Shown here piece after piece: positions 26,698 to 35,337 of a stretch of 40,110 nucleotides of DNA (position 1 is the first letter of the stretch; each line of letters opens with the position of its first letter). The notes beneath the pieces were generated by a model, which was not told the origin of the DNA, did not search any database, and saw nothing but the letters and a program-made list of their open reading frames with translations. The position numbers were made by a program, and so were the translations under genes. This stretch comes from Bacteroidales bacterium. Lineage in GTDB: Bacteria; Bacteroidota; Bacteroidia; Bacteroidales; 4484-276. The stretch lies in contig DASRND010000015.1 in assembly GCA_035647615.1 (NCBI GenBank), positions 1 through 40,110 on the forward strand, read 5' to 3'.

Positions 26698-28008
26698 CTA
26701 TCTCACCTCCTTTTCAATCCATTCCTTTACAAAGTCGAGATATCCATCAGCAACCCTCGGCCAGTCGAAGTCGGGATATTTTGCAGGGTTAAAAGTCTTT
26801 TTCATGTCGTGGTTGGCACGAACAAAACTTCTGACTGTGATTTTAGGATTGTAAAGATCAGCGGTAGCTTTTATGTTTTTATTGGCGTCGAGCATCTCAT
26901 CATCTTCTCCAAAAATTACAAGTGTTTTGATGTTGATGGATTTCCAATAGGGATAAAAATCAATTTTTCGGCCACTCCAGTAATATCCTTCATAAGCCTG
27001 TTTATCGATGTCGATATTGCCATACAGCGCGGTCTGATCCATGAAGGTATGTTTGAAAGCATTGAGGCTGATGAAATTTTCAACTTTCCTGTGTTTGTTT
27101 CCTTCGCGGATCATTTTTTCGACCTGCCGGTGGCTTTCGGCAGCAATGTGGCCATTTGCAGGCAAATTGCCACCTTTTACAATGCGCAAGCTATCTGCAA
27201 AAGCAGCAGCCTGCGAAACGCTGAAGACTTCCGGTGACACCGCAATTAGAAATACCGGAATGATGGTTTTTGTGGCAAGCAACGGCAACAACATAGCGCC
27301 CTGGCTAAAGCCCCAAACGCCAATTTTGGTTTTCTCCACCGAGGGTCTGTTTTGCAGTTCCTGCAAGCAAGCAATGGCGTCATCCACAAAGTCGTCGTAG
27401 GTGGCTGCGTTATAATCGCCGGTAGAAGCTCCGTTTCCCCTTTTATCAAATACCATAACTTCAAAACCCTGATTAGCCAGCCAGTCGGCATAAAAGGAGT
27501 AATTTCTTTTGAGATTGGCGGTGGAGCCATGCAGCAATAGCACCGCCGGATGACGGCCACTGGTTTTTGGTTTGTAAACCTCCGCAAACAAAAGCACATC
27601 TCCGTTCTTGACCACCACATTATCGATTGCGTAGCTTTTTGCCGGTGATTTATCAGATTTCTTTTTCAGTAAAAAACCGAACTTTAAACCAGGAAGTCCG
27701 TTTTGCATCGCCACCGAGCCGCTGATGGTATCATTTTCATGGATGCCGTCGTAGCGGAATGTAGTTTCGAGATCAGCCAGAAATGAGAGGGCGCTGTCTT
27801 TTTCTTTGAGCACCGCTGCCGGCCTGTCGATCAACATCAGATCGTGGCTGGAAAGCGTGCTGAGGTTATTATCAAAAACTACAGAAATATCCACTGTTTT
27901 GCCACTCATTTTCATGGTTCCCTCCCAATATCCCGAAAGTGACGTGGGTTGGCTGCAGCCGGTCAGCAGAAGCAACGCGAACCAGATGGCAAAGAGTTTC
28001 GTTTTCAT
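26698..28008 (-). CDS. Alpha/beta-hydrolase lipoprotein
   Basis: A 436-residue lipoprotein with a lipobox at LLTGC (Cys18), so it is probably anchored in the periplasm or outer membrane. Residues about 25-115 form a beta-rich N-terminal domain (GYWEGTMKMSGKTVDISVVF), common in Bacteroidota hydrolases. The alpha/beta-hydrolase core has the oxyanion block LLLHGSTAN (157-165), the nucleophile elbow GFSQG (Ser235), an acid in FGEDDEMLD and a late His in RANHDMKKTF. The substrate may be an ester or peptide, as for acyl aminopeptidase-like relatives. Its ATG overlaps the stop codon of the upstream gene (TGATG), which indicates translational coupling. Confidence 0.88.
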   Translation of the reverse strand: MKTKLFAIWFALLLLTGCSQPTSLSGYWEGTMKMSGKTVDISVVFDNNLSTLSSHDLMLIDRPAAVLKEKDSALSFLADLETTFRYDGIHENDTISGSVAMQNGLPGLKFGFLLKKKSDKSPAKSYAIDNVVVKNGDVLLFAEVYKPKTSGRHPAVLLLHGSTANLKRNYSFYADWLANQGFEVMVFDKRGNGASTGDYNAATYDDFVDDAIACLQELQNRPSVEKTKIGVWGFSQGAMLLPLLATKTIIPVFLIAVSPEVFSVSQAAAFADSLRIVKGGNLPANGHIAAESHRQVEKMIREGNKHRKVENFISLNAFKHTFMDQTALYGNIDIDKQAYEGYYWSGRKIDFYPYWKSINIKTLVIFGEDDEMLDANKNIKATADLYNPKITVRSFVRANHDMKKTFNPAKYPDFDWPRVADGYLDFVKEWIEKEVR

Positions 28009-29147
28009 CAGAAACGCTCTATATTTTGCTCATAGATCACCCCGCGCTGCGCCAGGCCTTCGAGCATAAAATCGACACAATCGGATTCTCTTCCGATAAA
28101 TTCCGGCGCCGACACACCGATGTTTGTGTAAAGGCTTTCGGCAACCAGGCGCACAGCCATGGTGGCAGAGTAGCCGGTGGTTCGCGCCATGGAATGCACA
28201 CCACTTTTCAGATCATACTTGTCGAGCAGGTCGTAAGTGTAACGAAGTCGTTTTCCGGCTTTCATACCTTCAACGATGATGCGCATCACGGTGAGGTCGG
28301 CATCACCGGGTTTTAATTTCCAAATATGGAAAAGCAGTTTGCAGGTAAGATCGATGGGGCGGATGCTTTGGCCGTTGATTTCGACGGATGTAGTATCGAA
28401 AAGGCCGGTGTCGCGCAGCAGCAGCATCTTGTCGATGTGGCCGGGATAGCGCAATGTTTTTTCGATCATTTCGGGGCACTTTATGGTTTTTGCCAACGAG
28501 CGCAATCCATCGCTATTGAAGGCCTCGAGGGTTCCAACCTGTGGGAAATCCATCAGCTCGGCATCGCTGAGCGCCGGACGCGTCACCAACTTCCCGCCGC
28601 TGACAAAGCGTGCCGGACGGGTATATTCCTCAATCACGTCAATGGGCGAAAAAACCGCCTTGTATTCGTAAGGAAGCGTGCGCACCTGCGGCAAACCGCC
28701 GACATAAATTACCGCACGGCTGGTCGTGTCGAGCAGATGATCCACGTAGCCAATCAGCACGTTGCTCATGCCCGGCGCCACGCCCATGTCAGAGATGGCC
28801 ACCACGTTTTTCTCGCGTGCCAGCGCATCAAGCTCGAACATGTCCTCGGCAAAGAAAGCGATGTCGATCACATTTTTCCCGGCTTCTATAATGGTTTGCA
28901 AAGTCTGGAAGCCCAGATATCCAGGCACCGCACTCAACACCATGTCCTGATCTTTTACCAAAGCAGCGATATTTTCTTTTTTAGAAAGATCGGAACAAAT
29001 AGTTATGATGTTTGCATTTCCGCGAAAGCGTGCCAGTGCATCGTTGCTGATGTCGGCAACGGTAACCTGGAAGTTGCTGTCGGCAGCCAGATCGAGCGCC
29101 ATGGGAGCGCCCACCAGCCCGGCGCCAAGGACGATAATTTTTTTCAT
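28008..29147 (-). CDS. Saccharopine dehydrogenase family protein (NAD(P)-binding)
   Basis: A 379-residue Rossmann enzyme: KKIIVLGAGLVGAPMALDLA (residues 2-21) is the nucleotide-binding motif, followed by VTVADIS. GVAPGMSNVLIGYVDHLLD and the C-terminal ATGYSATMAVRLVAESL-like block (TTGYSATMAVRLVAE) are family hallmarks. Related enzymes are saccharopine reductase (lysine metabolism) and carboxynorspermidine dehydrogenase (polyamine synthesis). The window holds no lysine or polyamine neighbours, so the substrate is open. The downstream lipoprotein hydrolase is translationally coupled. Confidence 0.88.
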   Translation of the reverse strand: MKKIIVLGAGLVGAPMALDLAADSNFQVTVADISNDALARFRGNANIITICSDLSKKENIAALVKDQDMVLSAVPGYLGFQTLQTIIEAGKNVIDIAFFAEDMFELDALAREKNVVAISDMGVAPGMSNVLIGYVDHLLDTTSRAVIYVGGLPQVRTLPYEYKAVFSPIDVIEEYTRPARFVSGGKLVTRPALSDAELMDFPQVGTLEAFNSDGLRSLAKTIKCPEMIEKTLRYPGHIDKMLLLRDTGLFDTTSVEINGQSIRPIDLTCKLLFHIWKLKPGDADLTVMRIIVEGMKAGKRLRYTYDLLDKYDLKSGVHSMARTTGYSATMAVRLVAESLYTNIGVSAPEFIGRESDCVDFMLEGLAQRGVIYEQNIERF

Positions 29148-29207
29148 TTAATTAAAAATTAAGATGAGATTTTTTCGTGTCTCCTCCGGGATTTACAGTT
29201 TGTCCAT

Positions 29208-30350
29208 TTAGGTAGCGATAATTTTTTCACAGATAAATTCGGCAGCCTTTCCGTCGCCAAAGATGGGCGGGAAGTTGAGCTGCTGTTCGGAACTAAAATG
29301 CTTGAAAGCTTTCTTGATCTTTTTTGGATCGGCGTCGGCGATAAAGGCAGTGCCATTTTCGACAAGCTCTACCCATTCGGTTTGCGGACGCAGGATGATA
29401 CAGGGCTTACCAAAGAAATAAGCTTCCTTTTGCACACCTCCTGAATCGGTGATGATGAGTCTGGCATTTTTTTCGAGCTGCACCATGTCGAGAAACGAAA
29501 CGGGTGGCGCGAGCGTCAGATATGGGTTTTGAATTATTTTTTCATAAAGATCAGCAGGAAGATTTTTTTGTAAAAGTCCGGATGTGCGCGGATGCAGCGG
29601 CATTAGAATTTGAAGCTGCTCCTCGTGGGCAATCTGATTTAAAGCCCCAAATATTGCCGCAAGGCGCTGCGGCTCGTCGGTGTTGTTGTTGCGATGGATG
29701 GTTGCAAGCACAAAGCTTCCTTTTCCGACCTTATATTTTTCAAGAACTTTAGATTGTTTTTCGGCAGCATCAGCAAAGTGCAGGCTGTTGTCGTACATCA
29801 CGTCGCCACAGTGGAAAACGGCCGGATTGTCGGCGGTGTAAGGTGGTTTCGTTTCTTTTCGGAATCCTTCGCGCACCAGATTTTTGATTCCGGTGACGGT
29901 GGGCGAAAACAGCAGTGTTGACACGTGGTCGGCCATGATGCGGTTGATTTCTTCGGGCATGGTTTTGTTGAACGAGCGCAGCCCCGCCTCGATGTGGGCA
30001 ATTGGCACATGCACTTTGGCAGCGGCAATGGCTCCTGCGAGGGTGGAATTGGTGTCGCCATATAGCACCAGAAAGTCGGGATTGAGCTGCCGTAATTTCT
30101 CTTCGATGCCCGTAATCATACGCGCGGTTTGTTCGCCATGCGAGGCCGAACCAACGTTGAGCTGATAATCGGGACGCGGAATATGTAATTCATCAAAAAA
30201 AACCTGCGACATATTTTCGTCGTAATGCTGGCCGGTATGCAAAATAAATTCGCGCATCTGCCCGGAATATTTTGCGGCAATGGTACGGCTCAAAGCCGCT
30301 GCCTTGATGATCTGCGGGCGGGCACCCACGATGGTCAATAACTTTTTCAT
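29208..30350 (-). CDS. wecB: UDP-N-acetylglucosamine 2-epimerase (non-hydrolysing)
   Basis: A 380-residue enzyme interconverting UDP-GlcNAc and UDP-ManNAc, which feeds O-antigen, capsule or teichoic-acid-like polymers. Motifs: TIVGARPQIIKAAALSR (residues 6-22), ILHTGQHYDENMSQVFF (36-52), HIEAGLRSFNKTMPEEINR, and ITDSGGVQKEAYFFGKPCI near the C-terminus. Length fits. It precedes the saccharopine dehydrogenase-like gene on the same strand by 60 bases. No other glycan gene is adjacent. Confidence 0.95.
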   Translation of the reverse strand: MKKLLTIVGARPQIIKAAALSRTIAAKYSGQMREFILHTGQHYDENMSQVFFDELHIPRPDYQLNVGSASHGEQTARMITGIEEKLRQLNPDFLVLYGDTNSTLAGAIAAAKVHVPIAHIEAGLRSFNKTMPEEINRIMADHVSTLLFSPTVTGIKNLVREGFRKETKPPYTADNPAVFHCGDVMYDNSLHFADAAEKQSKVLEKYKVGKGSFVLATIHRNNNTDEPQRLAAIFGALNQIAHEEQLQILMPLHPRTSGLLQKNLPADLYEKIIQNPYLTLAPPVSFLDMVQLEKNARLIITDSGGVQKEAYFFGKPCIILRPQTEWVELVENGTAFIADADPKKIKKAFKHFSSEQQLNFPPIFGDGKAAEFICEKIIAT

Positions 30351-30429
30351 GATAATAAAATTTTAGCGAAAATACGAAAATCGGTTTACGCAACGCTGAC
30401 ATCCAAACTCTATCGCCGGTTTGTTTTAT

Positions 30430-30437
30430 TACTTTTG
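30430..30437 (+). promoter_or_regulatory. Bacteroidota -7 promoter box (TACTTTTG) for the FemAB-like gene
   Basis: An exact TACTTTTG, 22 bases before the TTG start at 30459. The predicted leader is about 15 bases, which supports the non-ATG start. A -33 element is not obvious. Confidence 0.5.
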
Positions 30438-30458
30438 AGGTCTAATTAATAAGAAGCT

Positions 30459-31391
30459 TTGATCAGATATTTGCGCCACGAAGAGATAGATACCCAGCGT
30501 TGGGACGATTGCATCGGCCGGTCGGTGAACGGGATGATTTACGCCATGTCGTGGTATCTCGACCTGGTAAACGACCGCTGGGAGGCGCTGGTGCAAAACG
30601 ACTATGAATGTGTAATGCCGCTGACGCCGGGACGCAAGCTGGGCATCAGTTATCTTTTTCAACCACGCTTTACGCAGCAGCTCGGGGTTTTCTCGCGCAC
30701 ACATCTCACCGAAAAACTAGTGCTGGAATTTATCGATAACATCCCACACCATTACCGGTTTATCGAAATCAATCTGAATACCCACAACAAGCTGAACCGT
30801 TCGCATCCGGATTTTACACCGTGGCTTACCCACGAGCTCGACCTGATTGCTCCTTACGAACAATTGGCTGCGGGTTATTCTAAAAATCTGAAACGCAACC
30901 TGAAAAAAGCCAATAAGGCGGGGCTTACCGTGATGGAAAATAGCAAGCCCGAAAATATCATCAGCATTTTTAGAGAAAACAAGGGGCGCGAACTGAGCAA
31001 CCTCACCAACAAAGATTACGACTTGCTGCGCCGTCTGGTGTATGTGATGATTTATAAAAAGATGGCGGGTGTGCTGGCTGTTTTTGATGAGACCAACAAT
31101 TTGCGCGCTGGGGCTTTTTTTGTGTATAGCAGACGGAAAGCCATCTTCTTTTTTTCGGGTACGGATTCGCACGGCCGCGAACTGCGGGCTATGCCACTGC
31201 TCATCGATCATTTTATCCGCACCCACGCGGGTTCTCATCTCACCCTGGATTTTGAAGGCTCCAACGATCCCGACCTGGCGCGTTTTTACAGGAGCTTTGG
31301 CGCCACCCCGGTAAATTACCTGCATTATCGCCACAGCAAGTTACCTTTTCCACTCAATGCTGCACTGGCAGTGAAGAAGAAGCTTTTTTGA
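30459..31391 (+). CDS. FemAB/GNAT-like acyltransferase fold protein
   Basis: A 310-residue protein starting at TTG: an in-frame TAA lies two codons upstream, and the next ATG would remove conserved N-terminal residues (MIRYLRHEEIDTQRWDDCI). It has the two-GNAT layout of FemAB-like proteins. AAGYSKNLKRNLKKANKAGL (about 137-156) is the basic substrate segment. AGVLAVFDETNNLRAGAFFVY and LTLDFEGSNDPDLARFYRSFGA (about 264-285) are the second-domain hallmarks. Family members join amino acids or acyl groups to a nucleophile using aminoacyl-tRNA or acyl-CoA; the substrate is unknown here. Preceded by a -7 box at 30430-30437. Divergent from wecB. Confidence 0.8.
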   Translation: MIRYLRHEEIDTQRWDDCIGRSVNGMIYAMSWYLDLVNDRWEALVQNDYECVMPLTPGRKLGISYLFQPRFTQQLGVFSRTHLTEKLVLEFIDNIPHHYRFIEINLNTHNKLNRSHPDFTPWLTHELDLIAPYEQLAAGYSKNLKRNLKKANKAGLTVMENSKPENIISIFRENKGRELSNLTNKDYDLLRRLVYVMIYKKMAGVLAVFDETNNLRAGAFFVYSRRKAIFFFSGTDSHGRELRAMPLLIDHFIRTHAGSHLTLDFEGSNDPDLARFYRSFGATPVNYLHYRHSKLPFPLNAALAVKKKLF

Positions 31392-31477
31392 AAAACCTTT
31401 GTTGGATTTATCCAACCCAACTGGAATTTATTTGGGGTTAGATTTTTATAAGAATCAGGCAAAAACCTCTGTCAGGT

Positions 31478-31570
31478 CTATCTACAAATCTCCATCTCGT
31501 AAAGCTCGCTCCGCGTGTAATCCATCCAGGTGAGATAGTCGACATAAACGTAAAGCACAAGTAGCGCCAT
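31478..31570 (-). pseudogene. Possible 30-residue gene remnant
   Basis: The minus strand from the ATG at 31570 encodes MALLVLYVYVDYLTWMDYTR followed by SELYEMEICR and a TAG. A hydrophobic stretch followed by an acidic, aromatic segment looks more protein-like than random sequence. It is preceded by an in-frame TGA. It may be the surviving 3' end of a decayed membrane-protein gene, or chance. Confidence 0.2.
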
Positions 31571-31634
31571 AGCCAAATTGGCTCAAAAAAAGAAGTAATG
31601 CAAGGTTTTGTAATAAAAGAGTTGATTAAAATCG

Positions 31635-31663
31635 TTGTCAGGAAACTTAAAAATTTACTTTTG
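31635..31663 (+). promoter_or_regulatory. Bacteroidota promoter (TTG and TACTTTTG) for the predicted GTPase
   Basis: TTG at 31635-31637 and TACTTTTG at 31656-31663 are separated by 18 bases. Transcription would start near 31670, about 53 bases before the ATG at 31723. Confidence 0.55.
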
Positions 31664-31722
31664 CAGCGCTCTACATCAGAGCTAATAACAAATATTTTAT
31701 AAAAAATAAAGGGAAAATAATT

Positions 31723-33063
31723 ATGAAGAAAAATGTAATTATTATTGGTGCTGCGGGACGAGATTTCCACAACTTCAACACTTATTACCGTGGAAACGAC
31801 TCATACAACGTGGTGGCTTTTACAGCCGCTCAGATTCCTGATATCGACGGAAGGAAGTACCCGACCGAACTGGCCGGTGATTTATACCCGGATGGTATCC
31901 CAATTTACGCAGAAGAAGACCTCCCTAAACTCATCGAAGATTTAAACGTGGACGACTGTGTGTTTTCCTACAGCGACGTTCCTTACGAACGGGTGATGTC
32001 GGTTAGCGCATTGGTAAATGCCTCAGGCGCAAACTTCATGCTGCTTGGACCTGCTGACACCATGGTGAAAAGCACCAAGCCACTTATTGCTGTCGGAGCC
32101 ATACGCACGGGCTGTGGCAAAAGCCAGACTTCGCGCCGAATATTGGAGCTGCTGATGGAGAAAGGCTTGAAAGTAGTTGCCATTCGTCACCCGATGCCTT
32201 ATGGTAATCTGGTGGAACAAAGAGTGCAGCGATTTGCTACCATCGAAGACTTGCACACACACAAATGTACCGTAGAGGAAATGGAAGAATACGAGCCGCA
32301 TGTGGTGCGTGGTGACGTGATATATGCGGGCGTGGATTATGAAGCCATCCTGCATGCTGCTGAGAATGATCCCGATGGTTGCGACGTTGTTCTTTGGGAT
32401 GGCGGCAACAACGACTTCCCGTTTTACAAACCTGACCTCAACATTACCGTTGTCGACCCGCACCGTCCCGGTCACGAGCTTAGATACTATCCAGGAGAAG
32501 TAACCCTGCGCCTGTCCGATGTGGTTATTATCAATAAAATGGATACTGCCAGCCCTGAAGGCATTCAAACTGTGCGCGAGAGCATCGCCAGGGTTGCTCC
32601 CAAAGCTATTGTTATCGACGCTGCTTCGCCCATTAAGGTCGATGACCCTTCGCTGATAAGAGGCAAAAGAGTGCTGGTTGTCGAAGATGGCCCCACGCTT
32701 ACTCATGGCGAGATGAAACTCGGCGCCGGCACAGTGGCCGCAATGAAATTTGGCGCTGCCGAAATGGTCGACCCGCGTCCATACACCGTTGGCAAACTCA
32801 GCGAAACGTTTGAGATTTACCCCAACATCGGTACTTTGCTGCCAGCCATGGGATACAGTGACGAACAGCTCAAAGACCTCGAAACCACCATCAACAAAAC
32901 CGATTGTGACTCAGTGATAATTGGCACACCCATCGACCTGAATCGTTTGATCAAAATTAAAAAACCCAACACCCGCGTTCACTACGACCTGCAGGAAATC
33001 GGCAAACCCGACCTTAAGGAAATCCTCGATGCATTTGTTGAGAAGCATAATCTGATTAAATAG
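31723..33063 (+). CDS. Predicted GTPase related to cyclic 2,3-diphosphoglycerate synthetase (COG2403-like)
   Basis: A 446-residue soluble protein. The N-terminus KNVIIIGAAGRDFHNFNTYY (residues 3-22) is a Rossmann-like segment. AIRTGCGKSQTSRR (126-139) is a P-loop of the BioD/MobB type. LWDGGNNDFPFYKPDL (224-239) resembles a Walker B region, and VVIINKMD (267-274) contains the NKxD guanine-recognition motif. Archaeal members (CpgS of thermophilic methanogens) make cyclic 2,3-diphosphoglycerate, a solute; bacterial homologues carry that name by similarity only. There is no kinase partner next to it, so the product is uncertain. It has its own promoter and terminator, so it is monocistronic. Confidence 0.82.
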   Translation: MKKNVIIIGAAGRDFHNFNTYYRGNDSYNVVAFTAAQIPDIDGRKYPTELAGDLYPDGIPIYAEEDLPKLIEDLNVDDCVFSYSDVPYERVMSVSALVNASGANFMLLGPADTMVKSTKPLIAVGAIRTGCGKSQTSRRILELLMEKGLKVVAIRHPMPYGNLVEQRVQRFATIEDLHTHKCTVEEMEEYEPHVVRGDVIYAGVDYEAILHAAENDPDGCDVVLWDGGNNDFPFYKPDLNITVVDPHRPGHELRYYPGEVTLRLSDVVIINKMDTASPEGIQTVRESIARVAPKAIVIDAASPIKVDDPSLIRGKRVLVVEDGPTLTHGEMKLGAGTVAAMKFGAAEMVDPRPYTVGKLSETFEIYPNIGTLLPAMGYSDEQLKDLETTINKTDCDSVIIGTPIDLNRLIKIKKPNTRVHYDLQEIGKPDLKEILDAFVEKHNLIK

Positions 33064-33085
33064 CTCTGGCTTTGGAATCTTTTCA

Positions 33086-33122
33086 AAAAAAAAGGCAGCT
33101 TCGTGATGGAGCTGCCTTTTTT
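33086..33122 (+). terminator. Rho-independent terminator, likely bidirectional
   Basis: The stem GGCAGCT / AGCTGCC (33094-33116, 9-base loop) is flanked by nine A on the left and six T on the right. It lies about 30 bases past the predicted-GTPase stop. On the minus strand nine T follow the stem, so it can also serve the convergent Nudix gene. Confidence 0.92.
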
Positions 33123-33152
33123 ATTTTTAATACACCAAATGTCAGAGCCGGA

Positions 33153-33590
33153 TCACCTGTATCCAAGATGTTGGGTAAGCTCCACCAGAATTTCTTCATG
33201 ATCGAAAGCCAAAGCTGGCAAAGCATCAACCGAAAACCAGCGGGCATCGGCAGCATCATCACCACCAGCTACTTTTACCTTGGCGGGATTGGCAAAACCA
33301 TAGAAAACCACCGAAATAGTTCTTCCCCTCGGGTCGCGCCCCGGATCGCCATAAGTGCGGAATTGAGTCAGCTCAGGAATAGAGAGACCGGTTTCTTCTT
33401 TTAGCTCACGGACAGCAGCAGCAGCCAGCGTTTCGTCCATCTCAATGAATCCACCCGGCAACGCCCATTGCCCCTTGAAAGGATTGTTGCCACGTCGGAT
33501 CAGAAGTATCTGTTGGTTTTCGTTATTATTACTAAAAATAGCAATGTCGGCAGTGACCGACGGACGGGGATACGCATATGTGTAGGACAT
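33153..33590 (-). CDS. Nudix hydrolase
   Basis: A 145-residue single-domain Nudix protein. The full Nudix box GFIEMDETLAAAAVRELKEE then TGL (residues 47-69) fits GX5EX7REUXEEXGU with all metal-binding Glu residues. It begins MSYTYAYPRPSVTADIAIF, a start shared by Bacteroidota ADP-ribose pyrophosphatase-like and NrtR-like proteins, but there is no C-terminal winged helix. It likely hydrolyses ADP-ribose or a similar nucleoside diphosphate. It is 87 bases downstream of the protease gene on the same strand. Confidence 0.92.
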   Translation of the reverse strand: MSYTYAYPRPSVTADIAIFSNNNENQQILLIRRGNNPFKGQWALPGGFIEMDETLAAAAVRELKEETGLSIPELTQFRTYGDPGRDPRGRTISVVFYGFANPAKVKVAGGDDAADARWFSVDALPALAFDHEEILVELTQHLGYR

Positions 33591-33677
33591 AAAATCGTTT
33601 TTTAGGTTGAAAAAATATGCTAAGAAAAAACAGCACCGCCATCCTTCTAAATAAACAATGCCTTCAGTTAATCGACA

Positions 33678-35330
33678 TCATTTTTCAGCGACGCCGACCG
33701 TGACTTTTTGCCTCCGATCTGCCTTCATCTGTATTACCGCCTGCTGAAAGGTGTTGTCGATGCGGTGATAGATGGGGTAAAACCCTGCATCGTCGAGCAC
33801 ATTGCGGGCAATCAAAGCCTTGAGAAGTGTACGGATTGTTTCACGATTGGCTGCAATACCTGCTGCATCGCGTTTCACACCGTGGGCATCGGCATAATCG
33901 ATAAACTCCTGCATGAGCTGCTCATCGATGCGAAAGCCCCGGTCGAAAGCCTTTACGTCTTTATAGCGCTGCAATGCCTGTCGGTGGGTGTCGGTGTAAT
34001 CAAAAGCAAAATCGTAGATGACGCCTTTGTTGATGAGCCGGTTGTAATAGGCCAGGTTTTCGCCCGTTTCGACGGGAACGAATATGTCGGGCATAATGCC
34101 GCCACCGCCATAAACCACCTTCCCGCCGGGGGTAACATATTTGAGCGTGTCGCTAAAATGGATGCTGTCGGCATGCAATACTTCGCCATTTACAAACCGA
34201 TTGTGAAATTCTTTGTAATAATCTTCTTTTCCGGTGTCATAAGGTTTCTGAATGCAACGTCCTGTAGGTGTGTAATAGCGCGCCACGGTAAGGCGAATAG
34301 CTGAACCGTCGTAAAGGTTCATTGGCTCCTGCACAAGACCTTTTCCAAAGGAGCGGCGTCCCATAATGGTACCGCGGTCGTTGTCCTGTATGGCGCCGGC
34401 AACAATTTCGCTAGCCGAAGCCGAGCCTTCGTCGATTAGGATGATAAGCTCTTCGTCCTCGAAGTTGCCACGGGCGGTGGCGTAGGCATAATTGCGCGGC
34501 CTGCTTTTTCCTTCGGTGTAAACGATCAGATGTTTATCTTTCAGAAACTCGTCGGCCACCATGATGGCAGCCTGCAGGTAGCCACCCGTGTTGTTGCGCA
34601 GATCGAGAATAAGCTGGTGCATACCCTGCTCTTTCAATTTGCGCAAAGCGCGGGTAAGCTCCTCATGCGTTGTTGCCGAAAATTTATTTACTTTCACATA
34701 GCCCGTGGAGTCGTCGACCATGTAGGCAATGTCGACGCTATAAGTAGGGATGACATTTCGCGTAAGCGTAAAATCGAGCAAATCAGGCTCGTAGCGGCGA
34801 AACACACGGATGTTGACTTTGGTGCCACGCGGCCCTTTGAGTACTTTCATCACATCTTCGTTGGCGATACCCACACCGGCAATGGTGTCATCTTCCACAA
34901 TGACGATGCGGTCGCCGGCACGGATACCTGCTTTTTCGCTGGGGCCGCCGGCAATCGGTGAGATCACCATCACAGTATCTTTTTCAATTCTGAATTGCAC
35001 GCCGATGCCTTCGAAATTTCCTTCGAGCTGCTCGTTTACCAAATCGAAATCGCTGGCAGGGATGTATTGCGAATGCGGATCAAGTTTGGCGAGGATGTCG
35101 GTGATGGCCTCTTCCTGAACTTCATCAATTTTTACGGTATCCACATAGTCGCGGTTAATAAGCGTAAGAATATCGCTGATTTTGTTGTAACCCGACAAAT
35201 TGATAGAGTAAACTTTGTTTCCAGCCGAACTTTTGGGCGCCAATCGAATGCCGGCCAAAATACCTGCTATGAGCACCACTGCGAAGAGTAAAGGGAGATA
35301 AATTGTGATTTTATATTTGAACCTTGACAT
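33678..35330 (-). CDS. C-terminal processing protease (peptidase S41, CtpA/Prc type)
   Basis: A 550-residue periplasmic protease with an N-terminal membrane anchor (about residues 9-29). The PDZ domain (about 95-185) contains FEGIGVQFRIEKDTV and AGIRAGDRIVIV. The S41 domain has LDLRNNTGGYLQAA (242-255), the catalytic Ser305 in GSASASEI and Lys330 in GRRSFGKGLVQ; the 25-residue spacing equals that of the plant D1 protease. A C-terminal region (about 430-550) completes the family architecture. It trims C-termini of envelope proteins. It is divergent from rsmI, with which it shares a 16-bp palindromic promoter region. Confidence 0.95.
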   Translation of the reverse strand: MSRFKYKITIYLPLLFAVVLIAGILAGIRLAPKSSAGNKVYSINLSGYNKISDILTLINRDYVDTVKIDEVQEEAITDILAKLDPHSQYIPASDFDLVNEQLEGNFEGIGVQFRIEKDTVMVISPIAGGPSEKAGIRAGDRIVIVEDDTIAGVGIANEDVMKVLKGPRGTKVNIRVFRRYEPDLLDFTLTRNVIPTYSVDIAYMVDDSTGYVKVNKFSATTHEELTRALRKLKEQGMHQLILDLRNNTGGYLQAAIMVADEFLKDKHLIVYTEGKSRPRNYAYATARGNFEDEELIILIDEGSASASEIVAGAIQDNDRGTIMGRRSFGKGLVQEPMNLYDGSAIRLTVARYYTPTGRCIQKPYDTGKEDYYKEFHNRFVNGEVLHADSIHFSDTLKYVTPGGKVVYGGGGIMPDIFVPVETGENLAYYNRLINKGVIYDFAFDYTDTHRQALQRYKDVKAFDRGFRIDEQLMQEFIDYADAHGVKRDAAGIAANRETIRTLLKALIARNVLDDAGFYPIYHRIDNTFQQAVIQMKADRRQKVTVGVAEK

Positions 35331-35337
35331 TGTTTAA

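Larger units (their letters stand above)
31392..31722. other. 331-base intergenic region with a small hairpin and a possible coding remnant
   Basis: Contains a 6-bp hairpin at 31401-31416 (GTTGGA / TCCAAC) just after the FemAB-like gene, a short minus-strand frame at 31478-31570, and the promoter of the next gene at 31635-31663. Nothing else is identifiable. Confidence 0.5.

Noticed and set aside
28326-29162. 278-residue plus-strand frame opposite the saccharopine-dehydrogenase-like gene
   Set aside because: Antisense shadow; the minus-strand protein has a canonical Rossmann motif and family blocks.
31438-31770. 110-residue minus-strand frame upstream of the predicted GTPase
   Set aside because: It overlaps the GTPase start and promoter, is low-complexity Phe/Ile/Ser-rich, and is in a different frame from the more protein-like 30-residue segment.
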